From: Paraburkholderia sp. | GTDB taxonomy: Bacteria > Pseudomonadota > Gammaproteobacteria > Burkholderiales > Burkholderiaceae | Reading direction: 5' to 3' | Assembly: GCF_004298475.1 (NCBI RefSeq) | Contig: NZ_SCRP01000022.1 | Location: forward strand, 62,001 to 126,000 | DNA: 64,000 bases | Shown: positions 15,502 through 24,137 of the stretch, piece by piece | Numbering within the stretch: position 1 is the stretch's first letter | Layout of the letters: the number at the start of each line of letters is the position of its first letter | Made by a program: the position numbers and the translations under genes | Notes under the pieces: generated by a model | Told to the model about the DNA's origin: nothing | Seen by the model: only the letters and a program-made list of their open reading frames with translations | Databases searched by the model: none

Positions 15502-16407
15502 CTATTTCGTCCTCGCGATATGCGTTTCGGCGAGAAAGACCGCCAGGGTCGACGCTGCCCCGACGGCGAGGCGTGCGTGGCGCGGCTGCAGCCCTCGGGC
15601 ACCCGCGGCTTTACCGTGTCCGGTGCCGTAATGGTTGCGAAGTTCAGAAACCCCTTGGGTGATACTCGCGAGATTGCTCAGCAGCCGCTTGATTGTTTCA
15701 GCGGCTTTGGCCTCCTCGGGAATTCCGTCGGGCGTGAGGCGCAGCTCTTTGGCGACCAACTTCACAAGCTCGGGCAGCGCTGCGCCGTTGGCAAAATCCA
15801 CGCCGCGCTCCGTCAAGATGGTCTTGCAGCACGACTCGACCAGCTCTTTGGCGGTGCCGATCGCCAAGCTGGGATCGCTATCGAGGGCCGCCTCCATACG
15901 TGTGATCTGCTGAGATACATATCCTGGATCGGTGGCCGCGAGGGTCTGTTTTGCGGCCGATACCCCAGGCTTTGAGTTCGCGAGCCCAGCCTGCCGTCCC
16001 GCATAGACCGGTCGACCGGAAATGCGGGTTCGCTCGGCGAGTTCAAACCCGTCAGCGACCAGCCGTTGATTGAACATTTGGAGTAGGCGCTCACATTCCG
16101 TTGGGTCAGGCCTGACAACGGGGTGGAGCATTTCGCAGAGAAAGCGGAGAAATACCTCGTCGTCGCCGTGCAAAAGGTTGAAGCGCTCGTCATAGAAAAC
16201 CCAATCGGAAGGCCAATCGAAATTGGCGACGCGATGCTTCCAGATGTCGCCGGCGGCATTGGGGTATCGGTGATCCGTTGACGGCATGCTGTTCAAGTCG
16301 AACAGTCGAGCAAGAAACTCCTGGTCCTCCAACCGCCCGCTCCATTCCACATTTTCTGAAACGAGCGAGTCGATGATGTCGCGGCGAGTAACTTCGCTTA
16401 TTTTCAT
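15502..16407 (-). CDS. Abortive infection family protein (Abi_C domain)
   Basis: A 301-residue protein. The N-terminal half (MKISEVTRRDIIDSLVSENV, WSGRL, FLARLFDL) resembles AbiJ N-terminal domains. The C-terminal Abi_C region has the signature LRNHYGTGHG. Such proteins are phage-exclusion candidates that stop growth of infected cells. I prefer the ATG at 16405-16407. A TTG at 16462-16464 overlaps the stop of the upstream gene and is an alternative. The pair with the next gene, which carries the same domain, is probably one operon. Confidence 0.78.
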   Translation of the reverse strand: MKISEVTRRDIIDSLVSENVEWSGRLEDQEFLARLFDLNSMPSTDHRYPNAAGDIWKHRVANFDWPSDWVFYDERFNLLHGDDEVFLRFLCEMLHPVVRPDPTECERLLQMFNQRLVADGFELAERTRISGRPVYAGRQAGLANSKPGVSAAKQTLAATDPGYVSQQITRMEAALDSDPSLAIGTAKELVESCCKTILTERGVDFANGAALPELVKLVAKELRLTPDGIPEEAKAAETIKRLLSNLASITQGVSELRNHYGTGHGKAAGARGLQPRHARLAVGAASTLAVFLAETHIARTK

Positions 16408-16460
16408 GGCGATCTCGGTGCTATGCACGCGGTTCGTGGGCCCGCTCCGGTTAGGAGTCG

Positions 16461-17303
16461 TCAACGAGTGCGCGATTGCAGTTTTGCGAGCAGGTAGCCG
16501 GAAACGGATCCCGCGATTTCGATAGCGGCTTTGGCCTCAGCATCGCCCACCCGCGGTAGCCATGGGCGCCCGTGCCCGGTCCCTTCCTTATTTCTTAACT
16601 TGTTGGCCGCACAGGCCGCAGAGAAGAGGCTGCGCTCCAGGGCGCCAATGGGTGGCTCGCCAGGTTCGGATTGTTGTTCAGGAACCTTCAAACCGAGCGC
16701 CATGAAGGCCATGCCGAGCAACGATACGAAGTTCGCGCCTGCGGGGTATGTGCCGCTTATCGTCATCAATACGTGGGCGGCCGTTGCTTCCATGAGGTCT
16801 TTGCCAGTTCCCATGAGCAGAGCAGCGTCCTGCGAACCCCGTTGCGCCCGAATTGCGTAGCTTTGGAGCGTCTTGGTCAATTCGGCACCTTTTAACCCGT
16901 CGAGCACCTTTGCACCAAACGTACCGTCGTCAGCCAGCCAGAAACCTTCGGCTTCAAAGGCCGCCTTGGCGTTGGCAATCGCCTCATCGCCCACGTAGTT
17001 GTCCGAACTCGTGCGAAATCCACCGCACGCGCGCACCTTGACAAGCAGGGCGTGGACAAGCTGTGCACCGGCCTCTTCATTGTCGAGTAATGCTTCGTGC
17101 AGAATCGCGCGGACTCTCTTTGCCTTGCCGCCTTGCTGCCCTTGTTGCTTCGGATCAACTGTCCCCAGCCCAACCTTGTTGACCAGAAACCCAATGTCCG
17201 AATGAGTGGGCTCCCGGAAATCCCCGCCAGCCTGTTTGGCTTTGGCATCGTCGATCAGTTGGCAAACAACCGCGATTATTCCGTCGTTCAGCGGGAGGAG
17301 CAT
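16461..17303 (-). CDS. Second Abi_C domain protein
   Basis: A 280-residue protein with the Abi_C signature LRNKEGTGHGRP near residue 237 and a helical C-terminus ending in KLQSRTR. The N-terminal half differs from the neighbouring Abi_C protein. It is first of a two-gene leftward pair. Two different proteins sharing the Abi_C module in tandem suggests a two-component exclusion system, or duplication followed by divergence at the N-terminus. The function is inferred from family context. Confidence 0.72.
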   Translation of the reverse strand: MLLPLNDGIIAVVCQLIDDAKAKQAGGDFREPTHSDIGFLVNKVGLGTVDPKQQGQQGGKAKRVRAILHEALLDNEEAGAQLVHALLVKVRACGGFRTSSDNYVGDEAIANAKAAFEAEGFWLADDGTFGAKVLDGLKGAELTKTLQSYAIRAQRGSQDAALLMGTGKDLMEATAAHVLMTISGTYPAGANFVSLLGMAFMALGLKVPEQQSEPGEPPIGALERSLFSAACAANKLRNKEGTGHGRPWLPRVGDAEAKAAIEIAGSVSGYLLAKLQSRTR

Positions 17304-17371
17304 TTTCGTTCTTCGCGTGATTTACCCGCTTCATTTTCTCACTAAAAGGCCATCGGAAATGCGCGTTGCTG

Positions 17372-17563
17372 TTACAGGATGCGCAGTGCTCGGATCTTGC
17401 CGATCTGCGGGGAGCGCTGCCGGATCAAGTCCGTGATGTACTCAGGCAGCAGCGCACGGGGAATGTTGGCTGGGATGCCATCGACCAGTTGCGATGGCAC
17501 GTTGACGATGTAATCGTCCGGTGCGCTCGCGAGGCTGTGTTCGTAACTGACGCGGTACTCCAT
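17372..17563 (-). CDS. Small hypothetical protein
   Basis: A 63-residue ORF beginning MEYRVSYEHSLASAPDDYIV and ending ITDLIRQRSPQIGKIRALRI-L. The composition is protein-like and no other frame here has a better case. The ribosome site is poor. It sits between the Abi_C genes and the transfer cluster. I do not recognise it. Confidence 0.4.
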   Translation of the reverse strand: MEYRVSYEHSLASAPDDYIVNVPSQLVDGIPANIPRALLPEYITDLIRQRSPQIGKIRALRIL

Positions 17564-17624
17564 GGCTCGTGCTCAGAAAGCTTTGACGGTGGATTTTACA
17601 GCGGCCGTCGGCGCTGCCCCTGGT

Positions 17625-18053
17625 TCAGCTGATCGGCGTTCCCACGCACGCAGCACTTGCCTGACCCGTGTACGCCGCGCCGTCCATTTGCGAGAGCAGT
17701 TGGCGCGAGCAGTTCGCGTGCACCCGCCACGTACGCAGCACGACTCCGGAAACCGAGCACCACGCCGAGTCGGTGAGCACCTCCGTCGAGCAGTAGCCCA
17801 TCGCCGCGAAGTTTGCCGTGTCGTTGTACCCGCCGCCACACGAGTCGGCGACCTTCACCCACACGCCGTACCCGGTGATCGCGTTTCCGGCGATGCCCCC
17901 GTCGTACGTTTGCCGGTGCATGAAACGCGCGGTGCAACCGCCGGCCGTGGCGTCCTGGTACGTGTAGTACTCCGTGATCCGCTGCGCGTGCGCGGGGGCG
18001 GTGAGCAACGCGAGGCTGGAGAGCAGCGCGACCAGGAGCGGTTTGATGGTCAT
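17625..18053 (-). CDS. Secreted cysteine-containing hypothetical protein of the transfer cluster
   Basis: A 142-residue protein with a clear signal peptide (MTIKPLLVALLSSLALLTAPAHAQ). The mature part has several cysteines (GGCTARF, DSCGGGY, GYCST, AWCSV, NCSRQ) suited to periplasmic disulphides. The start at 18053 fits the signal peptide; the frame is open further upstream without coding character. The transfer-regulon motif lies at 18108-18145. It is last in the leftward transfer cluster and probably a periplasmic accessory of the transfer apparatus. Confidence 0.68.
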   Translation of the reverse strand: MTIKPLLVALLSSLALLTAPAHAQRITEYYTYQDATAGGCTARFMHRQTYDGGIAGNAITGYGVWVKVADSCGGGYNDTANFAAMGYCSTEVLTDSAWCSVSGVVLRTWRVHANCSRQLLSQMDGAAYTGQASAACVGTPIS

Positions 18054-18107
18054 GGCATTTTCCACGGTGATGTCGTCGTACTCAACATCGCGGAGAACGT
18101 CGTGGTC

Positions 18108-18145
18108 GGCAACACCCGGGGCTGGAATGCCGGACGAGAGGTCTA
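18108..18145 (-). promoter_or_regulatory. Transfer-regulon motif upstream of the secreted protein gene
   Basis: On the gene strand: TAGACCTCTCGTCC (18145-18132), 16 nt, then GTGTTGCC (18115-18108). This is the same layout as the sites before the TraX-like, DotA/TraY, coupling-protein and topoisomerase genes. The first box lies about 92 nt upstream of the ATG at 18053. Confidence 0.6.
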
Positions 18146-18158
18146 CCGGCAGGCGAGG

Positions 18159-18181
18159 CGGCACATTTGTGCCATGACACA
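18159..18181. promoter_or_regulatory. 23-nt motif shared with the parA promoter
   Basis: CGGCACATTTGTGCCATGAC followed by ACA. The reverse complement of 57838-57860 is the same sequence with one base different. It lies just upstream of the transfer-regulon motif before the 17625-18053 gene. Likely a binding site for the RHH protein encoded beside parA, linking partition control to this promoter (inference). Confidence 0.6.
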
Positions 18182-18282
18182 TCTGTGTCGATGTGCCAAC
18201 GAGCCAATGTGCGCGGACGCCGGCCCCCGCAAGCAAATCGCCCGGCGGGCGGCCGGGCGGTGTGGTGGATCGGGCAAGTCCG

Positions 18283-19536
18283 TCAGTGGATCGTCTTGCG
18301 CAGTTCCTCGAGCTGCTGCCGGGTTCGCGGATCCAGGTCACTCGACAGCAAGGCGGCCAGGATCTTGTTCGTGTCGTCCTGCCGCTCGACCTGGAGCATC
18401 TGGATGCGCGACATCTCGGCCAGCAGCCGGATCGTTTCGCGCCCGGTTTCCTCTTGCGTCATCGTCGCCACGCGGCTTTGCCAACTGTCGGCACCGGTCG
18501 CGTCGGCCCATCGGCTGTACACGTCGTACCGCAACAGCTCCCATTCCGACGGCACGGTGGGGAACGGCTGACCAGGGAAGAGCTGAGCATACTTTGCCTT
18601 CGTCGCCGGATCGTTCCACGTCTGGCCGACCGTCTCGCCGTTGACCGCCTGTTGCGCCAGAGCCGGGTTCGCAAACCGGATCGAGGCGATGTTGCTCAGC
18701 GCGTCGGCTGCGGCCGACAGGCGCGCGCGGAACACGTTCACTTCGGCGAAATACTCGGCGGCCTGGGGCGTTGCTGCGGCCGACGGCGGCGGATCTTGCG
18801 GCGGGATCGGCGACACGACGTTCCGGATCACGGCCTTTGCTGCATCCTGTTGCGCACCAGAAGCCAGCGTCACGTTCGACGGTGTCGACGCGTCCTTCGT
18901 CGGCGGTGTGGTGAGCGTGCCGAGCGCGATGTCGGCGCCCGGCAGTTGCCCGACGGCAGAGCAGCCAGGCCGCTTGTTCGTCACGTCCTGGGCGGAACAG
19001 TAGTTCGCTCGGTTCAGCACTTCGGCTTTCTCGGTGAACCCGTTTTGGTTCTCCGTCATTTTCGCCATGATGTTCGCGTCGATCGACAGCTTCGACGCCT
19101 GGGTCGCGGCCGAGCCGGCACCGCGCCCACCGGCGGCCGTGGCCTCTTCGCAGCCGCCGACGTCGTCTGCCCGAGCGATCCGACGCTGGGCGACGATCGT
19201 TTCCGCGCGCCGACGCCGGTCGGTGGTGTCGTTCATCGCCCAGTTCTGGTCGGCCGTCGCGTTCGCATGGGCGAGCTTATCGTTCATCGATGCGACGGTT
19301 TCGACCAGGCCGTTGCCGCCGGTGGTCGTGCCCATGAGGTAGGCCAGAATCGATTGCAGCTCGCCGATGATTCCGCTCAGGCCGGAGCCGGTGGCCGCGA
19401 AGCCGTTGACGAGCGTGGCGTTGACACCCGGATCCCACACCGTTTCGGCATGCGCGGGCGCGGCGATGCTTACCGCACCAGCGGCAAGCAGGGCGGCCAA
19501 GGTCGCGCGGGCGGGAAAACGAAAGCGTTGGTTCAT
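18283..19536 (-). CDS. Exported conjugation-cluster protein, unknown family
   Basis: A 417-residue protein with signal peptide (MNQRFRFPARATLAALLAAG, cleavage near APAHA). The early segment VWDPGVNATLVNGFAATGSG resembles periplasmic T4SS proteins that begin with a 'WDP' strand and a long helix. The middle is Ala/Pro/Thr-rich. The C-terminus is helical and charged (LDPRTRQQLEELRKTIH). Four cysteines. It is 15 nt from the next gene in a run of exported or membrane proteins with DotA/TraY and TraX-like members, so it is probably a structural component of the transfer channel. Confidence 0.68.
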   Translation of the reverse strand: MNQRFRFPARATLAALLAAGAVSIAAPAHAETVWDPGVNATLVNGFAATGSGLSGIIGELQSILAYLMGTTTGGNGLVETVASMNDKLAHANATADQNWAMNDTTDRRRRAETIVAQRRIARADDVGGCEEATAAGGRGAGSAATQASKLSIDANIMAKMTENQNGFTEKAEVLNRANYCSAQDVTNKRPGCSAVGQLPGADIALGTLTTPPTKDASTPSNVTLASGAQQDAAKAVIRNVVSPIPPQDPPPSAAATPQAAEYFAEVNVFRARLSAAADALSNIASIRFANPALAQQAVNGETVGQTWNDPATKAKYAQLFPGQPFPTVPSEWELLRYDVYSRWADATGADSWQSRVATMTQEETGRETIRLLAEMSRIQMLQVERQDDTNKILAALLSSDLDPRTRQQLEELRKTIH

Positions 19537-19551
19537 GGTCGATTCTCCGGG

Positions 19552-20088
19552 TTAGAACAGCGAGCGGATGGTGTTCCACCCGGATGTGACGGGCGCCGAC
19601 GTACCGGTCTGCGCGCCGCTGGTCGCAGCACCGACCACGCTCGTGGTGCTGCTGGAGCCCACGATCGACGACATGCCTGGGATGGTGTTGGTGACGTTGT
19701 TGACCTGGGTCGTAACCTGTTGCGCCGTTGCGTTGATGCCGCTGGTTGCGCTGGCGATTTCGCTGCGGGCGGCGGTGCAGGCTTTCTGGATCGACGACGA
19801 CACCACACCGCCGATGATCTGATCCATCGTCGGTAAGCGGAAGCCGCTGTTGATCGTCGGCCAGACGGACGACACGCAGCCGAAGGCACCGCTGCTGGCG
19901 GACGTAACCGGCGACTGCTGCAAGTCGTGCAGCGGCGCGGTGGCGTCTGATGCGTCTTTGGCGATGGCCGCGGCCTGCCCGGCCTTGATGTTCGCTTCTA
20001 CCTGCGGGTTGCACGCGCGGGCTGCGAACGCCGGGGCGCTGGACAGGGCCGACACCGCAAGAACCAGGGTGAGAGTCGGTTTGATCAT
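19552..20088 (-). CDS. Exported hypothetical protein of the transfer cluster
   Basis: A 178-residue protein with signal peptide (MIKPTLTLVLAVSALSSAPA-FAA), then ARACNPQVEANIKAGQAAAI, a central region with two more cysteines, and a Ser/Thr/Gly-rich tail. Short intergenic distances on both sides (10-15 nt) place it in one operon with the TraX-like gene and the 417-residue exported protein. No family recognised. Confidence 0.65.
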   Translation of the reverse strand: MIKPTLTLVLAVSALSSAPAFAARACNPQVEANIKAGQAAAIAKDASDATAPLHDLQQSPVTSASSGAFGCVSSVWPTINSGFRLPTMDQIIGGVVSSSIQKACTAARSEIASATSGINATAQQVTTQVNNVTNTIPGMSSIVGSSSTTSVVGAATSGAQTGTSAPVTSGWNTIRSLF

Positions 20089-20098
20089 GTCGCGCCCC

Positions 20099-20674
20099 TC
20101 AGTGCTGGTCCGGGTCGTTACGACCGGTCTCGTCGACCACGACCATCGAGCGGCCGGCCGAGTCGGTCACGGACACCACCGGCATCGAGGCCGGCGGGAT
20201 CCATTCACCGGGCGAGCGCAGGAAGATCGCCACGCCGTCCAGGTATCGATGCCGAAGCTGAAACGACCACAGGGCGTACCGGAACCAGAGCGCGCCAGCA
20301 ATCGACACGGCGAAGAGGCCGCTCAGAACCAGGGGGATGGACGCCGCGCCGCGCTGGACGACGGTGCAAGCGAGCAGGGTGAAAAGGAAGATGAACGCGA
20401 CGGCGGACACCCAGGCGGAGCGGGCGAACGACGCATGCCGTGCTGCCAGATCCGCCTCGTTCAACCCGACCGCGTGGTACTTCGCTGCGAACGCCGCACG
20501 ATCCGGCGGATCGGAGAGCTTCGACCACTGCGAGCGGGGTGCAGGCGTGAAGATTTGCTGAGCAGCGCCGCGGATATGCCCGATGGTTTCGCGATGCTGC
20601 CGCTCATCGACGAGGGCGCCCGCGTCGTTGCGCAGCACCTTCGCGGCTTTGATGCCCCAAGTTTTCAGTCCCAT
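20099..20674 (-). CDS. TraX-like conjugal transfer membrane protein (IncI type)
   Basis: A 191-residue protein MGLKTWGIKAAKVLRNDAGA and onward, with two hydrophobic helices at about 100-145 (AWVSAVAFIFLFTLLACTVV, PLVLSGLFAVSIAGALWF) and a C-terminal RHRYLDGVAIFLRSPGEWIP. It lies directly downstream of a DotA/TraY gene, the order traY-traX of IncI-type systems reversed in reading, and the size and two-helix layout agree. I start at ATG 20672-20674 with a CGGAG site, not 15 nt upstream. Naming is by context and topology. Confidence 0.62.
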   Translation of the reverse strand: MGLKTWGIKAAKVLRNDAGALVDERQHRETIGHIRGAAQQIFTPAPRSQWSKLSDPPDRAAFAAKYHAVGLNEADLAARHASFARSAWVSAVAFIFLFTLLACTVVQRGAASIPLVLSGLFAVSIAGALWFRYALWSFQLRHRYLDGVAIFLRSPGEWIPPASMPVVSVTDSAGRSMVVVDETGRNDPDQH

Positions 20675-20739
20675 GCCGAACTCCGTCAATGATGCCCAGG
20701 AAGGAGGGCTTAATTGACGTTACGGCGAGGGACGGGGGC

Positions 20740-20777
20740 GAGCAATGCGAGAGATGGGAGGGGCGACGGGCGGTCTA
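20740..20777 (-). promoter_or_regulatory. Transfer-regulon motif upstream of the traX-like operon
   Basis: On the gene strand: TAGACCGCCCGTCG (20777-20764), 16 nt, CATTGCTC (20747-20740). Both boxes are identical to those upstream of the DotA/TraY gene, with the same spacing. The first box starts about 103 nt before the ATG at 20674. It could be a promoter, an activator site or an operator. The sequence alone does not decide. Confidence 0.7.
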
Positions 20778-20829
20778 TCGAAACCGGATTGATTGGAGGT
20801 CGAGGTTCGCGCTTCCGTCAGCTTGTCTC

Positions 20830-20866
20830 AACGAGGTTATTCACAGCTTGTGTGGATAACTTCGTT
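20830..20866. repeat. 37-bp palindrome with two inverted DnaA-box-like motifs
   Basis: Arms AACGAGGTTATTCACA (20830-20845) and TGTGGATAACTTCGTT (20851-20866) match as inverted repeats at 14 of 16 positions around GCTTG. Each arm contains a TTATNCACA DnaA consensus (TTATTCACA and, inverted, TTATCCACA). It may be an origin element or a host-factor-controlled operator. It is not a terminator in form. Confidence 0.6.
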
Positions 20867-21103
20867 GATAAATTGTTCTTTCTGATGCATCTTCGGATAT
20901 TTGTGCAATAAATGTTGCGTGCCTCGTTGGATCGCGTATTCTTACGATTGGCGTGTTTCCTCACCATGCAACAAAAACTAGTTGCGCAGGGCTCGACCTT
21001 ATTCGTCGCGGCGTCATTGCCAAGGCATTGTTCTTCGCCAGCGTTTCAGCTGGCAACAAGGGGTTTGCTTAACGTTAATTTCTGAATTGAATTGAGGTGT
21101 CGT

Positions 21104-21331
21104 GTGAAAAAAGGGTCTGATAGTTGGTGTAGTTCAATTTTCCACAACGGTGGTTACGTCTCGGGCGGGGCGGCTCGCAATGTCCGGATAGCGGCGCGTG
21201 GCGGTATGGATGTCATTGTGACGCGGGTTGCCGAGCGCGCTGCGCGTCAGGCATTGGAGGAAGCGGATGCGGCAGCTGCACCCGCGAATGATGCCAAGGT
21301 CATTCCAATGCGCAAACGTAAAGCGTCGTAG
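21104..21331 (+). CDS. Small basic hypothetical protein
   Basis: A 75-residue ORF from GTG 21104 with GAGG 7 nt upstream. It contains GGAARNVRIAARGGMDVIVT, a helical Ala/Glu-rich middle and a basic end PMRKRKAS. It is the only gene on this strand between the leftward transfer operons. It may be a small regulator, but no family is recognised. Confidence 0.45.
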   Translation: MKKGSDSWCSSIFHNGGYVSGGAARNVRIAARGGMDVIVTRVAERAARQALEEADAAAAPANDAKVIPMRKRKAS

Positions 21332-21408
21332 CTGTTGAAGAGCAAGGGGCCTCGGGCTCCTTGCCTTTGCAAACGATGCCATTGATACGACCCGTTTCGA
21401 ACTTCCCG

Positions 21409-24015
21409 TCACTCAGCATCTCTTTCCGACTGGCTCTGCTTATCCTCCCGGCCCAGCGCCGCCTGGAACGCTTCCAGGTCTTCCGCCAGGGTGGGCTTAC
21501 GCTCCGTGTCAGGACGTTCCGTCACCTGGGCGACGCGCTCGCGTGTGGCCGGCTCCTCTGACGGCTGCGATTCGTCCTCCGCCGTCCCATCGTCCTCTGG
21601 CTCCTCGTTCCGAACGTCCGCCTCACGCTCAGCCGGAGCCGCGTCGTCTCGAGCATGCACTTCGGCTGCGCTACCCTCAGCACCCTTCGCCGCCCGTCGC
21701 GCTTCGCTCAAGCTGCCTTCGTCGCCCGCGGTGCCTTTGACCGGCTTGTCTTTCGTGTCGCTGTTCTTGCCGACCGGATCCTTGATGTCCGGTTCCCGCG
21801 GCCCGATGGTGATGCCAGGGTCACGCTCCGGCTTCGGACCGCCGCCTTTGCCCTTGCCGTTCGGATCCTTACCGAGTGCTTTGCCCAACCCACCGCCGGC
21901 AGCGCCGGCCACTTTGGTCGTGTGCGAGAACGCCCCCACCATTTTGTTGTGCGCGGTTCCGTCCATCTCTTTGACCGCTGAACCGAGCTGGCCCGCGCCG
22001 TTGCCGATCCACGTCAGGATCTGGTCCGGGATGACGTGGATGAGCGAGAAGGTTTTGCGGATGATCAGAACCATGACGGTTACGAACATCACGCAGCCGG
22101 CCAGGGTGATGAACAGGCCGGCGAAGTGCCCGCTGGTGACGCTCATGTGGAACGCGATGGCGAACGTGCCCATCACGAACCCGCCCGCCAAGGGCAGGAT
22201 TTCGATGGCCATGCAAAGGCCGAGCACCATCAGCGCTGGGCGCACGGTCAGCGACAGGATGAGCGAATAGCCGGAGGCCGCTTTCCCCGTTTCTTCGCCA
22301 CTGGGATGCAAGTGCATGCACATCCAGATGGGCGCGGCGATCACCGCTTCAGCCAGCGTCACGACCCACGAAAAGACGGCGGTGTACCACATCAGCGTCG
22401 GGATCATCGGCAGGTAGACCGCGAGCATGGCACCACCGCCGACTAGCACGGAGAACATCAGCGTGAACGGGCCGGAGATGATCGTGTAGACGAGCTGCAT
22501 GACGTCGCTCACGCGCGGGATCACGCCGAGCACCGACACGGAGGACGCGGCGGTGAACGCGGCTTCGCCCCACCACATCATCGAGTGGCCGAGTTCGACC
22601 ACGGCGAGCAGCGGGTTCGCGTTCACCTGGCCGCCACCGCTGAGCGTCGAGTCGACGACCGACTTGCCGGTCGCAAACCAGGCGACGATACGGTCCGCGC
22701 CGCTACCACCGTCCGCGTTGTTCTGCGCTAAGCCCGTGGCGTCGCGCCGGGCCGCGTCGGCCAGGATGTCGTTCGCCTTGTTCAGGTTGACGTCGATGTC
22801 GTCGACGAAGAGCGACAGCGCGGCGCGGCTCGTGCTCGACATGCCGTCCGACGCAGGGATCGCGCTGATTGCTGCCGCGATGTCGGATTGCGCGCTGACG
22901 ATCTTGACGTAGTACAAGCCGGCGTAGGCCCACCCATCGGCACGCATGGCATTGATGTAATCCGCATCGATCTGTTGCGCAGCCGCGGCTTTGCCGATCG
23001 TCGCAATCGCCTGGGCGTACGCGTTCACGCCGACGTCAATGGCTGTTGCGGCCTGCTGCGCCGAAACCCGGCTGTTCGGATCGACGATCTGTTTCGCCAG
23101 GGCGTCCATCGCCGTCTGCAACGCGGGCAGAGCGGTCTGATGCGCTTTCTCGACGACCGTCGTGACGTTTTGCACGTTGACGAGCTGTTCCTGCGTTTGG
23201 CCCGTCGGCTCGATGCCGCTTTTCGACGGCGGCGCCGAGAGCGTCAGCGTGACGGAGCCACAAGCGGCTTGCAGGCCGAGGCGGTCGCTGGTTTCGCCGT
23301 AGGTGTAGCCGGTTTGCACCTGGCCCGATGACGACGTGTTCGAGAATGGCGTCGGCCCGAACGTCATCGACCCGAACATCCGAGCGCCCATCCCGCCGGA
23401 GGCCCGGTCCTTGGCGATCGCCTGGTTGGCCGATTCGGCGCAGACGTTCGCCAGCAGCAGGCTGGTCGCCAGTTTGCGCACGTTCGCCGTCATGTCGACG
23501 CCCGTGTAGACCTGGCCGTCGGAGCCCAGCGGGTTGGAGGCGAACTGCGACCACACCGTATCGGCCAAGCCGATGCCCTGGATCGCCAGCCAGACGACGA
23601 TCGCCTGGGCTGCGCAGAAGCCTTTCATGGTGGGCAGGATCGCGGCGGTGCCGACGCTCGTGCGAACCGGGATCCACATCGACGACCATTTCTTGCCCAG
23701 CAGCTCGCCGTCGTGCGCTGTAGCCATCGTACCTGCGAGGATCGTGTACGCCGCGAAAATACCGCCCAGGAAGAGCACGCCACTGTTGAACGCGCCGAGC
23801 ACGCCGCTCAACGGGCTTGAGCTTCCGTCAACGACCGGGCCGAACAGAGGCTTCACGAAGAGCTTCATCGACATGTCGCCAGGCACCGGCGAGAACAGGT
23901 CGGCCGCGTGCGCAGGCACTGCGGCGAGAAGCAGCAGTATCGACACCATGCCGAGCAGCGCGATCAGCGACGGCGTGCGGGTGCGGTGCAGCGAGAGGTG
24001 GGGAAGCGTGATCAT
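21409..24015 (-). CDS. DotA/TraY-family type IV secretion membrane protein
   Basis: An 868-residue protein with signal peptide (ALLGMVSILLLLAAVPAHA). An N-terminal conserved block (VPGDMSMKLFVKPLFGPVV, VLGAFNSGVLFLGGIFAAYT, TSVGTAAILPTMKGFCAAQA) matches the DotA/TraY layout. A large periplasmic region follows, then about five further helices (480-680), and a charged, low-complexity cytoplasmic tail rich in Lys/Asp/Glu/Ala. DotA and TraY are polytopic inner-membrane parts of I-type conjugation systems. The start has a GGAG site. The regulon motif lies 70-107 nt upstream. A MOBF relaxase with an I-type channel protein is an unusual pairing. Confidence 0.82.
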   Translation of the reverse strand: MITLPHLSLHRTRTPSLIALLGMVSILLLLAAVPAHAADLFSPVPGDMSMKLFVKPLFGPVVDGSSSPLSGVLGAFNSGVLFLGGIFAAYTILAGTMATAHDGELLGKKWSSMWIPVRTSVGTAAILPTMKGFCAAQAIVVWLAIQGIGLADTVWSQFASNPLGSDGQVYTGVDMTANVRKLATSLLLANVCAESANQAIAKDRASGGMGARMFGSMTFGPTPFSNTSSSGQVQTGYTYGETSDRLGLQAACGSVTLTLSAPPSKSGIEPTGQTQEQLVNVQNVTTVVEKAHQTALPALQTAMDALAKQIVDPNSRVSAQQAATAIDVGVNAYAQAIATIGKAAAAQQIDADYINAMRADGWAYAGLYYVKIVSAQSDIAAAISAIPASDGMSSTSRAALSLFVDDIDVNLNKANDILADAARRDATGLAQNNADGGSGADRIVAWFATGKSVVDSTLSGGGQVNANPLLAVVELGHSMMWWGEAAFTAASSVSVLGVIPRVSDVMQLVYTIISGPFTLMFSVLVGGGAMLAVYLPMIPTLMWYTAVFSWVVTLAEAVIAAPIWMCMHLHPSGEETGKAASGYSLILSLTVRPALMVLGLCMAIEILPLAGGFVMGTFAIAFHMSVTSGHFAGLFITLAGCVMFVTVMVLIIRKTFSLIHVIPDQILTWIGNGAGQLGSAVKEMDGTAHNKMVGAFSHTTKVAGAAGGGLGKALGKDPNGKGKGGGPKPERDPGITIGPREPDIKDPVGKNSDTKDKPVKGTAGDEGSLSEARRAAKGAEGSAAEVHARDDAAPAEREADVRNEEPEDDGTAEDESQPSEEPATRERVAQVTERPDTERKPTLAEDLEAFQAALGREDKQSQSERDAE

Positions 24016-24084
24016 GGCCGAGGCTCCGGGCGTGAGGAGGCCGATGCGGATCGGCTTTTCTCAAGCTAGCGGAGCGAGGGCTGT

Positions 24085-24122
24085 GAGCAATGGGCAGGCG
24101 GGAATGGCCGACGGGCGGTCTA
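24085..24122 (-). promoter_or_regulatory. Transfer-regulon motif upstream of the DotA/TraY gene
   Basis: Gene strand: TAGACCGCCCGTCG (24122-24109), 16 nt, CATTGCTC (24092-24085). The first box starts 107 nt before the ATG at 24015. Identical in both boxes and spacing to the site at 20740-20777. Confidence 0.7.
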
Positions 24123-24137
24123 CTGCGAAGAGCAGTG

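Larger units (their letters stand above)
20675..21103. other. Intergenic region with transfer-regulon motif and DnaA-box palindrome
   Basis: About 430 bases between the TraX-like gene (leftward) and a small rightward ORF. It holds the bipartite regulon motif (20740-20777) and a 37-bp imperfect palindrome with two DnaA-box-like sequences (20830-20866). The stretch 20867-21100 is AT-richer and has no convincing gene. Confidence 0.5.

Noticed and set aside
20714..20911. Rightward 65-codon ORF across the DnaA-box palindrome
   Set aside because: It crosses the regulon motif and the palindrome and has no coding character.
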